Part shown: in pieces, positions 16,609 through 25,990 of the stretch
Position numbering within the stretch: the stretch's first letter is position 1
Layout of the letters: every line of letters begins with the position of its first letter
Assembly (NCBI RefSeq): GCF_002007235.1
Contig: NZ_MUHW01000013.1
Span: forward strand, 1-64,000
Reading direction: 5' to 3'
DNA: 64,000 nt
Origin: Oribacterium sp. C9
GTDB taxonomy: Bacteria > Bacillota > Clostridia > Lachnospirales > Lachnospiraceae
Program-made: the position numbers and the translations under genes
The notes under the pieces: generated by a model
Databases searched by the model: none
Told to the model about the DNA's origin: nothing
What the model saw: only the letters and a program-made list of their open reading frames with translations

Positions 16609-19092
16609 TTAATTTATTAACTTTCTATAATATGGATAGCTGGCCGTAACCTCATTGACAGAGACATTGTTCGCAGTGGAATTTTCATGTATAGCGATCA
16701 TTTTTCCGTTCCCTGACCATGAAAGGAACATGACGACATGGGAATCGGAGCCTTCTCTTATGATAATGTCTCCGGGCTGCAGGTCCGCGCGCTTTATCTT
16801 CTCTCCTTCACCTACCAGAGAAGAAGTGCTGGCTGAACCGTTCAGATCGTCCCCTATAGCGGACCAGTATACCCACTGTATCCATCCCGAGCAGTCAAGC
16901 CCCCTCAGGACTCTGCCCCTGTAGTCGGAGCTCACGATACTTCCGAAATGATTCTTCTCATAGCCCCTCGAGCCCGCCTTTCCTCCATAATAGTAAGGAA
17001 TCTTACCTACGGATTCAAGCGCAAACCTGATGACCGACTTTCTTTTCGACGAGATATCCTTGGGAAGTCCGTCTAGATACTTTGATATCTCCTCATCAGT
17101 CAGAGGATTTTTCGGATCTATGGTAGAAATGGAAAAACCATATGTCTTGTACCAGTCTCTGGACGCAAGAGACTTTACAGCAGCTATCATGTCCTCAGTC
17201 CATTCATCGGTATAAAAGTCAGAGGAAAGCTTTATGTTCCTCAGCCCCTTTTCATCATCAAAACCTGAGATCGTGACATTGACATAAAGATCCACATGTC
17301 CGGGACAGTAGTTTTTACTCTTTACATCCGTTTCCGTGTTCCCGTCCTTCTTACTGTCTGAAGCCTCATAAGCCTCCTCTATAAGAGAGAAAAGTGTGGC
17401 ATCATCCATCTTCCGGAGATCTTCCTTTGAAAATGAGCTTAAAATGGTTTTTAGCGCACCATCTTCAACGGATGTTTTTTTTGCATCCCCTGACCCCTTT
17501 TCAGAATCGGAGTATCCCTTCGAAGCTTCATCAGTCTGACTCTCCGATTCAGCGAGGCTTTCGCCGCTTTCCTGTACGGCACCGCTCTGATCTTCAGCTT
17601 CCCCTGAGTCGGAAGACTCCATAGAAGCCGCAGTTTCAGAAGATTTTTCCGCGGCACTTTCTGTGCGGGTTCCGGAACTCTCTTCAGAAACGCTTTCTGC
17701 GTCGTTATCAGATGCAGTTTCACCGGCGGCTTCAGAAGCCGTGGTCTCACTTGCACTATCATAGGAAACAGTTTCCTCCTGAACAGAAGCCTCTGTTACT
17801 TCAATCCCCGTTCCCACTATACGGGTTGTGCCTTCAGTCCGGTCCTTAGCCATCTCCGAAACCAGCTCCTGAATTTCCACAGCATCCGGAATGGTTTCCG
17901 TGGGTTCATTCTGAGCCGCTGCACTTTCATCTGCCGCTAAGTTGTGACTCTCTGAAGCCTCGCCTGTTCCGGCGCTCTTCGTTTCGGCTTCACCGTTCCC
18001 AGTTTTCGATGCCGCATCTGACCCTGCTTCGGATGAACCTTCCATAGATTTCTCATCCCCGGAGCCACTCTCTGAAGCTGTCGATGTGCTTCCATCACCG
18101 AAACCTGTGGTTTCAGAAGATTTTCCGCCTCCCTTTGCGACATCACTCTCGTCCACAGCCACTGCATCTTCCAATGTTTCTCCTTCAGCATCCCCGTCCT
18201 CCAAAAGAAGCTTTTTAAGCTGCGAAAGCGCATGCTCGATCCTTTTTATATCATCAGCCTCTTCCTTCGCGGATCTGTTTATGCAGCCGTCATCATAGTA
18301 CACATTTCCGATGCTTATGCTGTAGCTTCTGGATTTGCCGTAAAGCTCTTCACAGTATTTCCTGAATGCCTCGGGATCCAGAGAATCATGGGTATAGCAG
18401 TAAACAGACGCCATAGCCATGATATCCTTAACGTTGGAGCTCTCGTTTATTCGCCTGCCATCGGAGTCGCGGAAGGCAACATTGACATTTTTGAAATCCG
18501 GGATATACCAGCTTCCGGGATCATCCGGATTCTGAGAGCCATCGGAAGGATTGTACTTACCCATGACCCTTTGCCCGCTCACCCCGAGCTTTGCAGCCAG
18601 AGATCTGGGTGACATACCGGAGGTATCCACTATCCTCGCGAGATATTCATTGTCCTTCTTCATGAGCTCCTTGTACACTTCACCGGCGTAGCTGTTGAGC
18701 CTGTCCTCCTGATCTGCCTCATCCGGAAAGATATATGCCAGATTCAGTTCATCAATGGAAGGAACAAACTCGGCCTCTGTGGTGGATTCCTCGGTTTCCG
18801 GCTCACTCTCAGTCGTTTCGATCTCAGAAGGTGTCGCCGCCTCAGTCTCAGGCTTTGTTTCATCCTCATCGGCACCTGACAGGCTGAGTACAGCCGTCAT
18901 GAGCCCTGCGCCCATCACGAAGACCAGCGCGAGACAGATCTGCCTTTTACTGAATCTAAACTTACTGAGGCGAAAATCGCCGAACCGAAACCTACTGAGC
19001 CGAAACTCACTTAACCTAAACTTTCTGAACCGCGATTTAACGACCTCTATTATATTTGAAAATTTCTTCCTTAAACTATCTAATAATTTCAC
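16609..19092 (-). CDS. Membrane-anchored NlpC/P60-domain cell-wall hydrolase with long disordered linker
   Basis: The 827-aa protein has a short cytosolic N-terminus with repeated FRLS/FRFS units (about 21-49), one membrane helix (about 51-70), and an acidic Thr/Glu linker. An extracytoplasmic domain of unknown fold spans about 110-290, followed by a low-complexity Ser/Glu/Ala region (about 300-570). The C-terminus is an NlpC/P60 cysteine peptidase: the catalytic Cys is in LDCSGWIQWVYW, the His in DSHVVMF, and the third polar residue is likely in AIHENST. It should cut peptidoglycan stem peptides. It lies just downstream of rluD. The start has no strong ribosome binding site. Confidence 0.88.
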   Translation of the reverse strand: MKLLDSLRKKFSNIIEVVKSRFRKFRLSEFRLSRFRFGDFRLSKFRFSKRQICLALVFVMGAGLMTAVLSLSGADEDETKPETEAATPSEIETTESEPETEESTTEAEFVPSIDELNLAYIFPDEADQEDRLNSYAGEVYKELMKKDNEYLARIVDTSGMSPRSLAAKLGVSGQRVMGKYNPSDGSQNPDDPGSWYIPDFKNVNVAFRDSDGRRINESSNVKDIMAMASVYCYTHDSLDPEAFRKYCEELYGKSRSYSISIGNVYYDDGCINRSAKEEADDIKRIEHALSQLKKLLLEDGDAEGETLEDAVAVDESDVAKGGGKSSETTGFGDGSTSTASESGSGDEKSMEGSSEAGSDAASKTGNGEAETKSAGTGEASESHNLAADESAAAQNEPTETIPDAVEIQELVSEMAKDRTEGTTRIVGTGIEVTEASVQEETVSYDSASETTASEAAGETASDNDAESVSEESSGTRTESAAEKSSETAASMESSDSGEAEDQSGAVQESGESLAESESQTDEASKGYSDSEKGSGDAKKTSVEDGALKTILSSFSKEDLRKMDDATLFSLIEEAYEASDSKKDGNTETDVKSKNYCPGHVDLYVNVTISGFDDEKGLRNIKLSSDFYTDEWTEDMIAAVKSLASRDWYKTYGFSISTIDPKNPLTDEEISKYLDGLPKDISSKRKSVIRFALESVGKIPYYYGGKAGSRGYEKNHFGSIVSSDYRGRVLRGLDCSGWIQWVYWSAIGDDLNGSASTSSLVGEGEKIKRADLQPGDIIIREGSDSHVVMFLSWSGNGKMIAIHENSTANNVSVNEVTASYPYYRKLIN

Positions 19093-19099
19093 ACTCTCT

Positions 19100-20017
19100 T
19101 TATCTCTTGTTTCTCAGCTTTTCGAGAAGCTTCTCAAAATACTCCGGATAATCGGAGTCAAATTCCACGTACTCTCCGCTTGTAGGATGTGTAAATCCGA
19201 GAGTCTTCGCATGTAGGCATTGACCCTCCAAAGTGAACGGGCATTTCTTCGGTCCGTAGACATCATCCCCCAGGACCGGATGTCCTATAGACGACATGTG
19301 TACACGGATCTGATGGGTACGTCCTGTCTCCAGCACACATTCCACCAGTGTGTAGTCCCCGAATCTCTCCAGCACCCTGTAATGGGTCACCGCATCACGA
19401 CCGTTTATCTCATCTATTGCCTGTTTCTTTCTGTCCTTCTTGGAACGCCCGAGAGGAGCATCCACCACACCTTCATCCTGTCTGATGTTTCCGCAGAGTA
19501 TGGCAACATACTTTCTCGTGATGGAATGTACCTTCAGCTGCTCCGCCAGAGACTTATGGGACTTGTCATTTTTACAGACCACAAGAAGTCCCGTGGTGTT
19601 CTTGTCTATACGATGAACGATTCCGGGACGCATGACTCCGTTTATGGTACTGAGCTCGGAGCCGCAATGATTCATGACAGCATTGACAAGCGTGCCCTGA
19701 TAATGTCCGGCTGCAGGATGCACCACCATGCCCTTCGGCTTGTTGATGATGAGAAAATCGCTGTCCTCATAAACTATATCAAGCGGAATATCCTCTGCCA
19801 CGACATCCAGGCTTACAGGCTCCGGCATATCGATCAGGACAATGTCTCCCTCCTGCACCTTCGCACTTGCCTTACACTTTTTTCCGTTTATCTGTATGCG
19901 TTCCTCCTTGATGAGTCTGGCCGCATAGCTTCTCGATATCTCAGGTTCTGGAAGAGTCGCCAGAAACTGGTCTACTCTTAAATTACTAACTGACTCCGGG
20001 ACCTTAAGTTCTATCAT
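19100..20017 (-). CDS. rluD: Pseudouridine synthase, RluD type
   Basis: The 305-aa protein carries an S4 RNA-binding domain at the N-terminus (RVDQFLATL..SRSYAARLIKE) and the RluA/RluD catalytic motif HRIDKNTTGLLVV with the active-site Asp. It should convert uridines in large-subunit rRNA to pseudouridine. I chose the ATG at 20017 with GGAGGAGAA upstream, which overlaps the lspA stop in ATGA; a longer frame adds 17 non-conserved residues. The lspA-rluD pair is a common operon. Confidence 0.95.
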   Translation of the reverse strand: MIELKVPESVSNLRVDQFLATLPEPEISRSYAARLIKEERIQINGKKCKASAKVQEGDIVLIDMPEPVSLDVVAEDIPLDIVYEDSDFLIINKPKGMVVHPAAGHYQGTLVNAVMNHCGSELSTINGVMRPGIVHRIDKNTTGLLVVCKNDKSHKSLAEQLKVHSITRKYVAILCGNIRQDEGVVDAPLGRSKKDRKKQAIDEINGRDAVTHYRVLERFGDYTLVECVLETGRTHQIRVHMSSIGHPVLGDDVYGPKKCPFTLEGQCLHAKTLGFTHPTSGEYVEFDSDYPEYFEKLLEKLRNKR

Positions 20018-20565
20018 TTCTCCTCCACCGGCTCTTCCTGCTTCTCTTCCGCTTTTCGAGATCTGCAAAGATTCAGATACGCAAAATCCTCATCTTTATA
20101 GTAGAAAAGGAACAAAAGAACCATGATTATGCATCCGCAGGTAACATAAATATCCGCAACATTGAAAACCGGAAAATCTATAGGGCTAAAATAAATGAAA
20201 TCAACAACATACTTCTGGCTCACTCTGTCGATGAAATTTCCGATGGCGCCTGCAAAAACAAGCTCTGAAACAAAAAGCACCGGATAAAAATATCTGTTCT
20301 TCACAGGTGTCTTATATACCACATAGAGTATTCCGAGAAGAACAACCACCGTAATAATATAGAACATATACTGTGCCCCCTGAAAAACGCCAAAGGCAGC
20401 ACCCTTATTTTCCACGTAAAGAAGATAAAGTACATTTTTTATTATAGGAATACTATCAGCACCCTTCAGATGTTCCACTGCAAGCTGTTTTGTGATCTGA
20501 TCCGGAACTATGAGTATGGCTGCCAGCACTAAAAAAAGCAGCATTCTTGTTGTAGTTGATTTCAT
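20014..20565 (-). CDS. lspA: Lipoprotein signal peptidase (signal peptidase II)
   Basis: LspA removes signal peptides from lipoproteins after lipid attachment. The 183-aa membrane protein has four hydrophobic segments and the two catalytic aspartates in GNFIDRV and FNVADIYV. The NKGAAFG motif is also present. It ends in a Glu/Lys-rich cytosolic tail. Its likely clients in this window are LivJ and the carboxypeptidase at 24548, which both carry lipoboxes. Confidence 0.96.
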   Translation of the reverse strand: MKSTTTRMLLFLVLAAILIVPDQITKQLAVEHLKGADSIPIIKNVLYLLYVENKGAAFGVFQGAQYMFYIITVVVLLGILYVVYKTPVKNRYFYPVLFVSELVFAGAIGNFIDRVSQKYVVDFIYFSPIDFPVFNVADIYVTCGCIIMVLLFLFYYKDEDFAYLNLCRSRKAEEKQEEPVEEK

Positions 20566-20683
20566 ATATTATATTTCTCCAAAAACTAGATTATCACAGC
20601 CGCCTCATACCTTCCCTGTATCAAAGACTACTGCGACCTGAATCCCGAAAAGCCCGCGAAAACGCCACGCTTTTCCGATATAT

Positions 20684-21766
20684 TCAGGATTTTGAAATAA
20701 AATCGAGAGCCTCAAGCATCATCTCATCCGAAACTTCATGATCGATATAGGCGTCTCCAAGACTGTGAAGAAGGATAAAACGTACTCTTCCCTTATCCAT
20801 CTTCTTATCCTTTCTGGTAGCGCTGAGTATCTCCTGATGATCCATCTTCCTGAGAACTGTCGAAAGTCCTACAGCCTCCATAAGCTCACGCACGGAAGCA
20901 TCCTCTTCCCCGGATGTGGCCTTGGAAATGAACATGGCGGCAAGGCAGCCGAAGGCTACACACTGACCGTGGCTGTAACCGAATTCCGAACACTTCTCTA
21001 TGGCATGTCCCAGAGTATGACCGAAATTAAGAAGCTGTCTTACTCCCTTCTCCTTCGGATCCTCCTCAACGACTGCCTTCTTTATGAGATTACTCTCATA
21101 AACAGTCTTGAGAAGCACTTCGAGATCACGGGCCTTCAGCTCATCTACATGCTCTGAAAGATAGGTAAAATAATCCTTATTCCTGATGAGAGAATGCTTT
21201 ATGACTTCTCCCATACCGGAAGCATACTGCTCCGCATCAAGTGTCTTCAAGGTGCTGACGTTGCTGTACACAAGTGCCGGCATGTGGAAGGCTCCCACCA
21301 TGTTCTTGTAGGCTCTGAAATCCACGCCGGTCTTACCCCCTATGGAGCTGTCAACCTGAGACAGCAAGGTCGTAGGGATCTGGATGAATCTGATGCCCCT
21401 CATATAGGTTGCGGCCGCAAAGCCTGTCATATCACCGATAACGCCGCCTCCGAGAGCCACCATATAATCATTTCTGTCGAAATTCTCCTGTATAGCCTTC
21501 TCATATATATCAGCTATGGAATCCGTATTCTTGAACTTCTCACCAGGAGTAAGCACTATTTCACAAACAGAACCGAAGCAATCTGAAAGAATCGCCTTAA
21601 CCTCATCGAGATACAGCGGTGCCACATTAGTATCCGTAACTATCAGTGCGCGTCTGTCCGAGACCCCGAGCTCCGAAACAGCATGCTTCAGATTATCAAA
21701 GGATTTCTCAAGATAAATATGATATGAAAACGCATTTTCGTAATATACATCCAAAATTCCAGCCAT
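20684..21766 (-). CDS. aroB: 3-dehydroquinate synthase
   Basis: AroB cyclises DAHP to 3-dehydroquinate, the second shikimate step. The 360-aa protein shows the NAD-binding GGGVIGDMTGFAAATYMRG block (split across residues 105-125), the PTTLLSQVDSSIGGKTGVD motif, and metal-binding residues in GMGEVIKH and NFGHTLGHAIE. GGGAGG lies before the ATG. It sits alone between lspA and sepF, with no other aromatic genes in the window. Confidence 0.97.
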   Translation of the reverse strand: MAGILDVYYENAFSYHIYLEKSFDNLKHAVSELGVSDRRALIVTDTNVAPLYLDEVKAILSDCFGSVCEIVLTPGEKFKNTDSIADIYEKAIQENFDRNDYMVALGGGVIGDMTGFAAATYMRGIRFIQIPTTLLSQVDSSIGGKTGVDFRAYKNMVGAFHMPALVYSNVSTLKTLDAEQYASGMGEVIKHSLIRNKDYFTYLSEHVDELKARDLEVLLKTVYESNLIKKAVVEEDPKEKGVRQLLNFGHTLGHAIEKCSEFGYSHGQCVAFGCLAAMFISKATSGEEDASVRELMEAVGLSTVLRKMDHQEILSATRKDKKMDKGRVRFILLHSLGDAYIDHEVSDEMMLEALDFISKS

Positions 21767-21836
21767 AACACCCTCCCATAAATGATAAATTTAACCCTCG
21801 TATCATGATAGCATATTACAGTGGAAGTATATAGCG

Positions 21837-21869
21837 AAAAAAAAGCCGCCGCAGGTCTTGCGGCAGCCT
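21837..21869 (-). terminator. Terminator after sepF
   Basis: Minus-strand GCCGC pairs with GCGGC and is followed by at least eight Ts. It lies about 15 bases after the sepF stop. Confidence 0.88.
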
Positions 21870-21881
21870 AACATATTCTTC

Positions 21882-22394
21882 TTAAACTCTCATGTTGAGT
21901 CCGTTAATGTTTACATCGGAATTTCCTGCGAGAATGTTCTGGAAATCTCCTGAAAGCTCAACCATAGATGGCGTAACGATAAAAATATAGTTGGAGATCT
22001 TCTGAAGATTACCCTCCATAGAGTACGCAGCTCCTGAAGTAAAATCGATGATCCTCTGAGCTATCTCCATATGAAGACCTTCCATATTGAGAACCACTGT
22101 CTTTCCGTCGAGAAGGTAATCACAGATATCTCTGGAATCATCCATGGAGGTAGGCTTGATCATAGTCACTTCCATGCTTCTTCTCGGCTGAGGCTGTGGC
22201 TGTTTCTTGGTAAACAGCATCGGTCTCGCATGTCTCTCTTCATCTATATCATCATCCACAGACTTCTTGAAGAATCCGCCTCTCTGTGGCTCATAATCAT
22301 CATCGTCGCCGTCGAACTCGTAGTCATCATCATAATCGTAATCGTCGTCCTGACTTACTCTCATGTTTTTCATTATATTGCCAATAAAACTCAT
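21882..22394 (-). CDS. sepF: Cell division protein SepF
   Basis: SepF anchors FtsZ to the membrane and helps septum formation. The 170-aa protein has an N-terminal amphipathic helix (MSFIGNIMKNM), an Asp/Tyr-rich acidic linker, and a SepF domain (about 80-165) with KPTSMDDSRDICDYLLDGKTV and IDFTSGAAYSMEG. The fold ends with VELSGDFQNILAG. It lies next to an HlyD-like protein and a small P-loop protein transcribed the same way. Confidence 0.95.
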   Translation of the reverse strand: MSFIGNIMKNMRVSQDDDYDYDDDYEFDGDDDDYEPQRGGFFKKSVDDDIDEERHARPMLFTKKQPQPQPRRSMEVTMIKPTSMDDSRDICDYLLDGKTVVLNMEGLHMEIAQRIIDFTSGAAYSMEGNLQKISNYIFIVTPSMVELSGDFQNILAGNSDVNINGLNMRV

Positions 22395-22544
22395 TTTAAC
22401 TTTTCTCCCGCCGTTTAGATAGGCATAGCTCGTCTAATTACCGTCTATTTTATACGATTTTCTATCCTTGTCAATAAAATGCGGGATACGTAATACATTA
22501 GACAATACTAAAGTATCCAATGTAATAAAATCGTAAGTTTTTCT

Positions 22545-23975
22545 TTACTGGTACACAAGCTGTCCGTCTGTGACCAGAGACGCGTTCATGACTATGTGAT
22601 CATAAACCGAAATGCCGTAATCCGTGTTCTTTTCAACTATTACATATTCATTGTTCTGCTCGATAGGAATGATCTGTCGGAACATACAGTATCCTCGATT
22701 GATGTTGTACACTCCCTGCAACGATTTCACCGGTCCGACATGATATGTGTTGGAGGTATCGGTCCCTCCTGTTTCAGGTCTGATAACGAAATCGTTAAGC
22801 TTCACTCCGTTCTCACTGTTATCCTCGGGAACAGTCACATAGCAGTACTGTTCATCGATACGGTAGATCTCACTAGGAACAAATTCCGTTGTAGTGCTTC
22901 CCTCTGCAGAAACAGTCTGACGGTTAAAGCCTGTGGTTCCGTCAGCTCCTGTCACCATAAAGTCCTTAGGAATGATGAAAAAGTCCTTTTCGGTAACCGC
23001 TGTAAGAGGGATCTTCAGCCCTCTCTTGTTGTTGATCACCATATCGAACTGTATGAATCTTTCATCACAGAACTGCTCCACGAGCTCATTAAAGGACAGT
23101 TTTCCGTAATTATTCCCGTCTGATGCCGTGTAAATATCAAGCTCCGCGCTGGTGGTCAGATCCTTTTCGATGAAATGCACCTGAACCTTATGGATATCCT
23201 GATACTTTTCTTTGGTTTCGTCATCTACAGGGAAAACTATATTCCAGTTTGAGCTGGTTATCACCTTATAGACCGGCGATCCGCCTTCTATAAGATTACC
23301 CGGCTTCGTGATGTTCATCTTGTAGCCGCTCATGGTGAAGATATCCGATTTCACCGTATCCGGTGTGAGATCCTCATATCCGTCTATCGAATAGGAAACC
23401 ACTCCGGCCTTCTGGGCAGAGATCTGAGAATAGTTTATACCGAGCTGTCCGAGAACAGAATTGAGGTCCTGAGCATCGGAAATGGATGAATACTCCAGCG
23501 CCGTTGCATCCAGAGAAAACTTGGTGTCATAAAGATAGGAAAAAGAACTGTTCTTAAATGTCTGGGAAAACTGGGACAGCCTGTACCTTATATCCGCTAT
23601 CTGCTCTCCGGACATCTCCTTATTAAGTTCAGGATGGTCCTTCAGATAGGCCTCCAAAGCACCTGTCTCGTCTACCATATATACATCGGTGCCGACAGCC
23701 ACTCTCTTTCCATCCTGGATATAATAATGAATATATCCCGAAGATGCCGCATCCACAGTCTCCTCCTCGCGGATAGCGACACCGGTATACTGTTCCTGTC
23801 TCACAATGCTTCCATCAGACACTTCGTAATATCTGATCTGGTCTCTCGTGATATATGAATACACACTAAAAACAATGTAGAGAAAGATAATCGTGAAGAT
23901 TATCATCCCTACATTGAATCTAGGCAGAATATTTGGTTTTATAACGTTAGATGTATCTTGTTTCTTTACTGCCAT
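22545..23975 (-). CDS. HlyD-like single-pass membrane protein
   Basis: The 476-aa protein has one N-terminal membrane helix (about 24-44) and a large extracytoplasmic region. A barrel-sandwich or lipoyl-like start (TVDAASSGYIHYYIQDGKRVAVGTDVY split near 74-100) and a coiled-coil-prone stretch (about 105-145) recall membrane fusion adaptors of HlyD type. No partner transporter is next to it. It lies nine bases downstream of a P-loop gene and upstream of sepF, so a role in envelope or division biology is possible. The adaptor fold is a fair guess; the role is not known. Confidence 0.7.
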   Translation of the reverse strand: MAVKKQDTSNVIKPNILPRFNVGMIIFTIIFLYIVFSVYSYITRDQIRYYEVSDGSIVRQEQYTGVAIREEETVDAASSGYIHYYIQDGKRVAVGTDVYMVDETGALEAYLKDHPELNKEMSGEQIADIRYRLSQFSQTFKNSSFSYLYDTKFSLDATALEYSSISDAQDLNSVLGQLGINYSQISAQKAGVVSYSIDGYEDLTPDTVKSDIFTMSGYKMNITKPGNLIEGGSPVYKVITSSNWNIVFPVDDETKEKYQDIHKVQVHFIEKDLTTSAELDIYTASDGNNYGKLSFNELVEQFCDERFIQFDMVINNKRGLKIPLTAVTEKDFFIIPKDFMVTGADGTTGFNRQTVSAEGSTTTEFVPSEIYRIDEQYCYVTVPEDNSENGVKLNDFVIRPETGGTDTSNTYHVGPVKSLQGVYNINRGYCMFRQIIPIEQNNEYVIVEKNTDYGISVYDHIVMNASLVTDGQLVYQ

Positions 23976-23984
23976 GCTTAAAAA

Positions 23985-24404
23985 TCAAAGTGAAATAGCT
24001 ACATCTCTCTTCACACTGTCCGGAAGCTCTTCTGCATCCATGGATACGCTGAGTACAAATGTGATCTTATACTTCTCACCAAGGTCCTCAAGACGCTTGA
24101 TGCAATTAGAAATGTCTGCGCCCTCGAGAGATGAAAGCTTAAGAAAACTATCAAGGAACATATACTCTAAATCATGATCCTGAGAAATGATACCACTTAT
24201 GAAACCGATAAATGCGTCCTCGGAATCGATAGGATACTCGTTTACGTTAATAAGACGGATCTTATTGTTAAGCTCATACATGTGTTGTGCAGATTTATCG
24301 AGGAAATCAACATTTCCGTTTGCTTCCTTAACAACTGCGTTTGCCTTATCAAGAAGCTGCTTGGTCTTTCCTTTGCCTCTCTTGCCTACAATCAACTGTA
24401 CCAT
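23985..24404 (-). CDS. Small P-loop ATPase-like protein
   Basis: The 139-aa protein begins with a Walker A motif GKRGKGKTK at about residues 7-15 and a hydrophobic-acidic YMFLDSFLKL strand near 92-101 that could serve as Walker B. It is too short for a full AAA or RecA domain. It resembles uncharacterised clostridial proteins. AGGAGG precedes the ATG at 24404; a TTG two codons earlier is less likely. It heads a three-gene run with the HlyD-like gene and sepF. Confidence 0.7.
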   Translation of the reverse strand: MVQLIVGKRGKGKTKQLLDKANAVVKEANGNVDFLDKSAQHMYELNNKIRLINVNEYPIDSEDAFIGFISGIISQDHDLEYMFLDSFLKLSSLEGADISNCIKRLEDLGEKYKITFVLSVSMDAEELPDSVKRDVAISL

Positions 24405-24547
24405 AGTCAAGTACCTCCTAAACTTTTGTAGTTTCAGTATAGTACATTAACCGGGCTAATTCAAGCAAGAATCCCCAAATAAAGGAACCAAAAAGGGCAT
24501 TCTTTTGTACAATCTTCCTTAATGTAAAAGCTTATAAACGATGGATT

Positions 24548-25564
24548 TCATCGTATCGTTGAGATCATGCTGGTCATGTTCTGGTAAAGCTCATCCTTGG
24601 TATGAGCCTTCATAACTGTGGCTATATATTCTTCCCCTGTGGATATCTTTTTGGCATCCATGGTGAGGCAGTATCCGGCGGCATTGGTGGTGCCGGTCTT
24701 TCCTCCCAGAATCTCAAGTCCATCAGGTGTCGGCGTTTCACCAAGCATATACTTGTTGGTAACGCTCCAGTTCTGGGTCTTCGGTGCTCCGTTCTTATCC
24801 TTATAATGAGGGGTATAATTCACAGTTCCGACTATCTTACGGAACTCCTCATACTTCATAGCCTCATTCATGGTGAGGTAAATGTCATAAGGGGTCGTAT
24901 AATGTCTTTCGTCCGGAAGTCCGTGAGGATTCACAAAGTGGGTTCCCGTAGCTCCTATCTCGAGAGCCGTCCTGTTCATCTCGTCCACAAAGGCTTCGAC
25001 AGAACCGCATGTGGCTTCAGCCACCGCCACCGCCGCATCATTACCCGAAGGAAGAAGCATTCCATAAAGAAGATCCTCTATGGTCAGTGTCTCTCCCGGA
25101 TAGATCCACGCTTTGGATGAGCCCTCAACAGTAATGGCGGAATTCTCTGTTACAGTGAACTCCTGCTGAAGATCCTTTATATGTCTAAGACACACCAGTG
25201 CAGACATCACCTTGGTGATACTCGCCTGATATGTCCTTACATACGGATTCTTATATGCTACAGCCTGCGGGTCTTCCTTTCCGAATTCAACCATAAGTGC
25301 CGCCTCTGCAGATATATCATCGGCGTTGAAGGTGGTCTCTCCCGGCAGGGCAAGTCCTACTGAAAAGCCCTTCGCCGAATTAGTCTCAGTCAGGCTTGTA
25401 TTTATGGAATTCATACGCATGATACCGGTATCGATATCATACTTGTTTTCAATCTTCTGTCCGCAACCGGAAAGTGCCGTAAGACATAAAAGAACCGGAA
25501 GCGCCATCAAAAGACGGCTCCCTCCGGATCTGAATTTCTTTTTATCAGGAAAAGATTTTCTCAT
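24548..25564 (-). CDS. D-alanyl-D-alanine carboxypeptidase, lipoprotein (PBP5 family)
   Basis: The protein trims the terminal D-Ala of peptidoglycan stem peptides. All three serine-transferase motifs of the S11 family are present: SITK (SxxK), SGND (SxN) and KTGTT. The N-terminus has a basic region, a hydrophobic stretch and a lipobox LTALSGC, so it should be a lipid-anchored protein processed by LspA. It lacks the C-terminal beta-rich domain and amphipathic anchor of PBP5. I use the ATG at 25564 with GAGG nine bases upstream; an ATG at 25573 is possible. Confidence 0.93.
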   Translation of the reverse strand: MRKSFPDKKKFRSGGSRLLMALPVLLCLTALSGCGQKIENKYDIDTGIMRMNSINTSLTETNSAKGFSVGLALPGETTFNADDISAEAALMVEFGKEDPQAVAYKNPYVRTYQASITKVMSALVCLRHIKDLQQEFTVTENSAITVEGSSKAWIYPGETLTIEDLLYGMLLPSGNDAAVAVAEATCGSVEAFVDEMNRTALEIGATGTHFVNPHGLPDERHYTTPYDIYLTMNEAMKYEEFRKIVGTVNYTPHYKDKNGAPKTQNWSVTNKYMLGETPTPDGLEILGGKTGTTNAAGYCLTMDAKKISTGEEYIATVMKAHTKDELYQNMTSMISTIR

Positions 25565-25575
25565 CAATGTCATCC

Positions 25576-25965
25576 TCAGATGTTTCTCCACTCGAGATCA
25601 CCTCTCTCAAGTGCCTTAATAAGAAGCTCTGCTGTTGCAAGATTTGTAGCGATAGGAATATTGTAAGTATCGCAAAGCTGAACAACCGAATTGACCTCCG
25701 GCTCCTGTGCCTTGACATGAAGAGGATCTCTCAGGAAGATGACCATATCGAGATTTCCCTGCTCGATCTGAGAAGCAAGCTGTCTGGAACCTCCGGTCTC
25801 ACCCGGAAGGAACTTGTGTATACGGAGATTTGTAACCTCTTCAACAAGCAAGCCTGTAGTTCCGGTTGCATAAAGCTCGTGTTTACTTAATATACCACGG
25901 TACGCAATGCAGAAATTCTGCATCAGTTTCTTTTTTGAATCATGTGCGATCAAACCAACATTCAT
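25576..25965 (-). CDS. mgsA: Methylglyoxal synthase
   Basis: MgsA turns dihydroxyacetone phosphate into methylglyoxal and phosphate, an overflow bypass of glycolysis. The 129-aa protein has the expected AHDSKK start, the ATGTTG phosphate-binding loop, the catalytic Asp region GGSRQLAS..GNLDMVIFLRDPL, and IPIATNLATAE. It lies between rodA and the carboxypeptidase. Confidence 0.96.
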   Translation of the reverse strand: MNVGLIAHDSKKKLMQNFCIAYRGILSKHELYATGTTGLLVEEVTNLRIHKFLPGETGGSRQLASQIEQGNLDMVIFLRDPLHVKAQEPEVNSVVQLCDTYNIPIATNLATAELLIKALERGDLEWRNI

Positions 25966-25990
25966 TTTCTTTTAACCTTTCTGAACCGGA

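Noticed and set aside
17000-18300. Repeats in the NlpC/P60 gene considered as a CRISPR-like array
   Set aside because: They are in-frame low-complexity Ser/Glu codons of varying length, not regular repeats with unique spacers. No cas genes are present.
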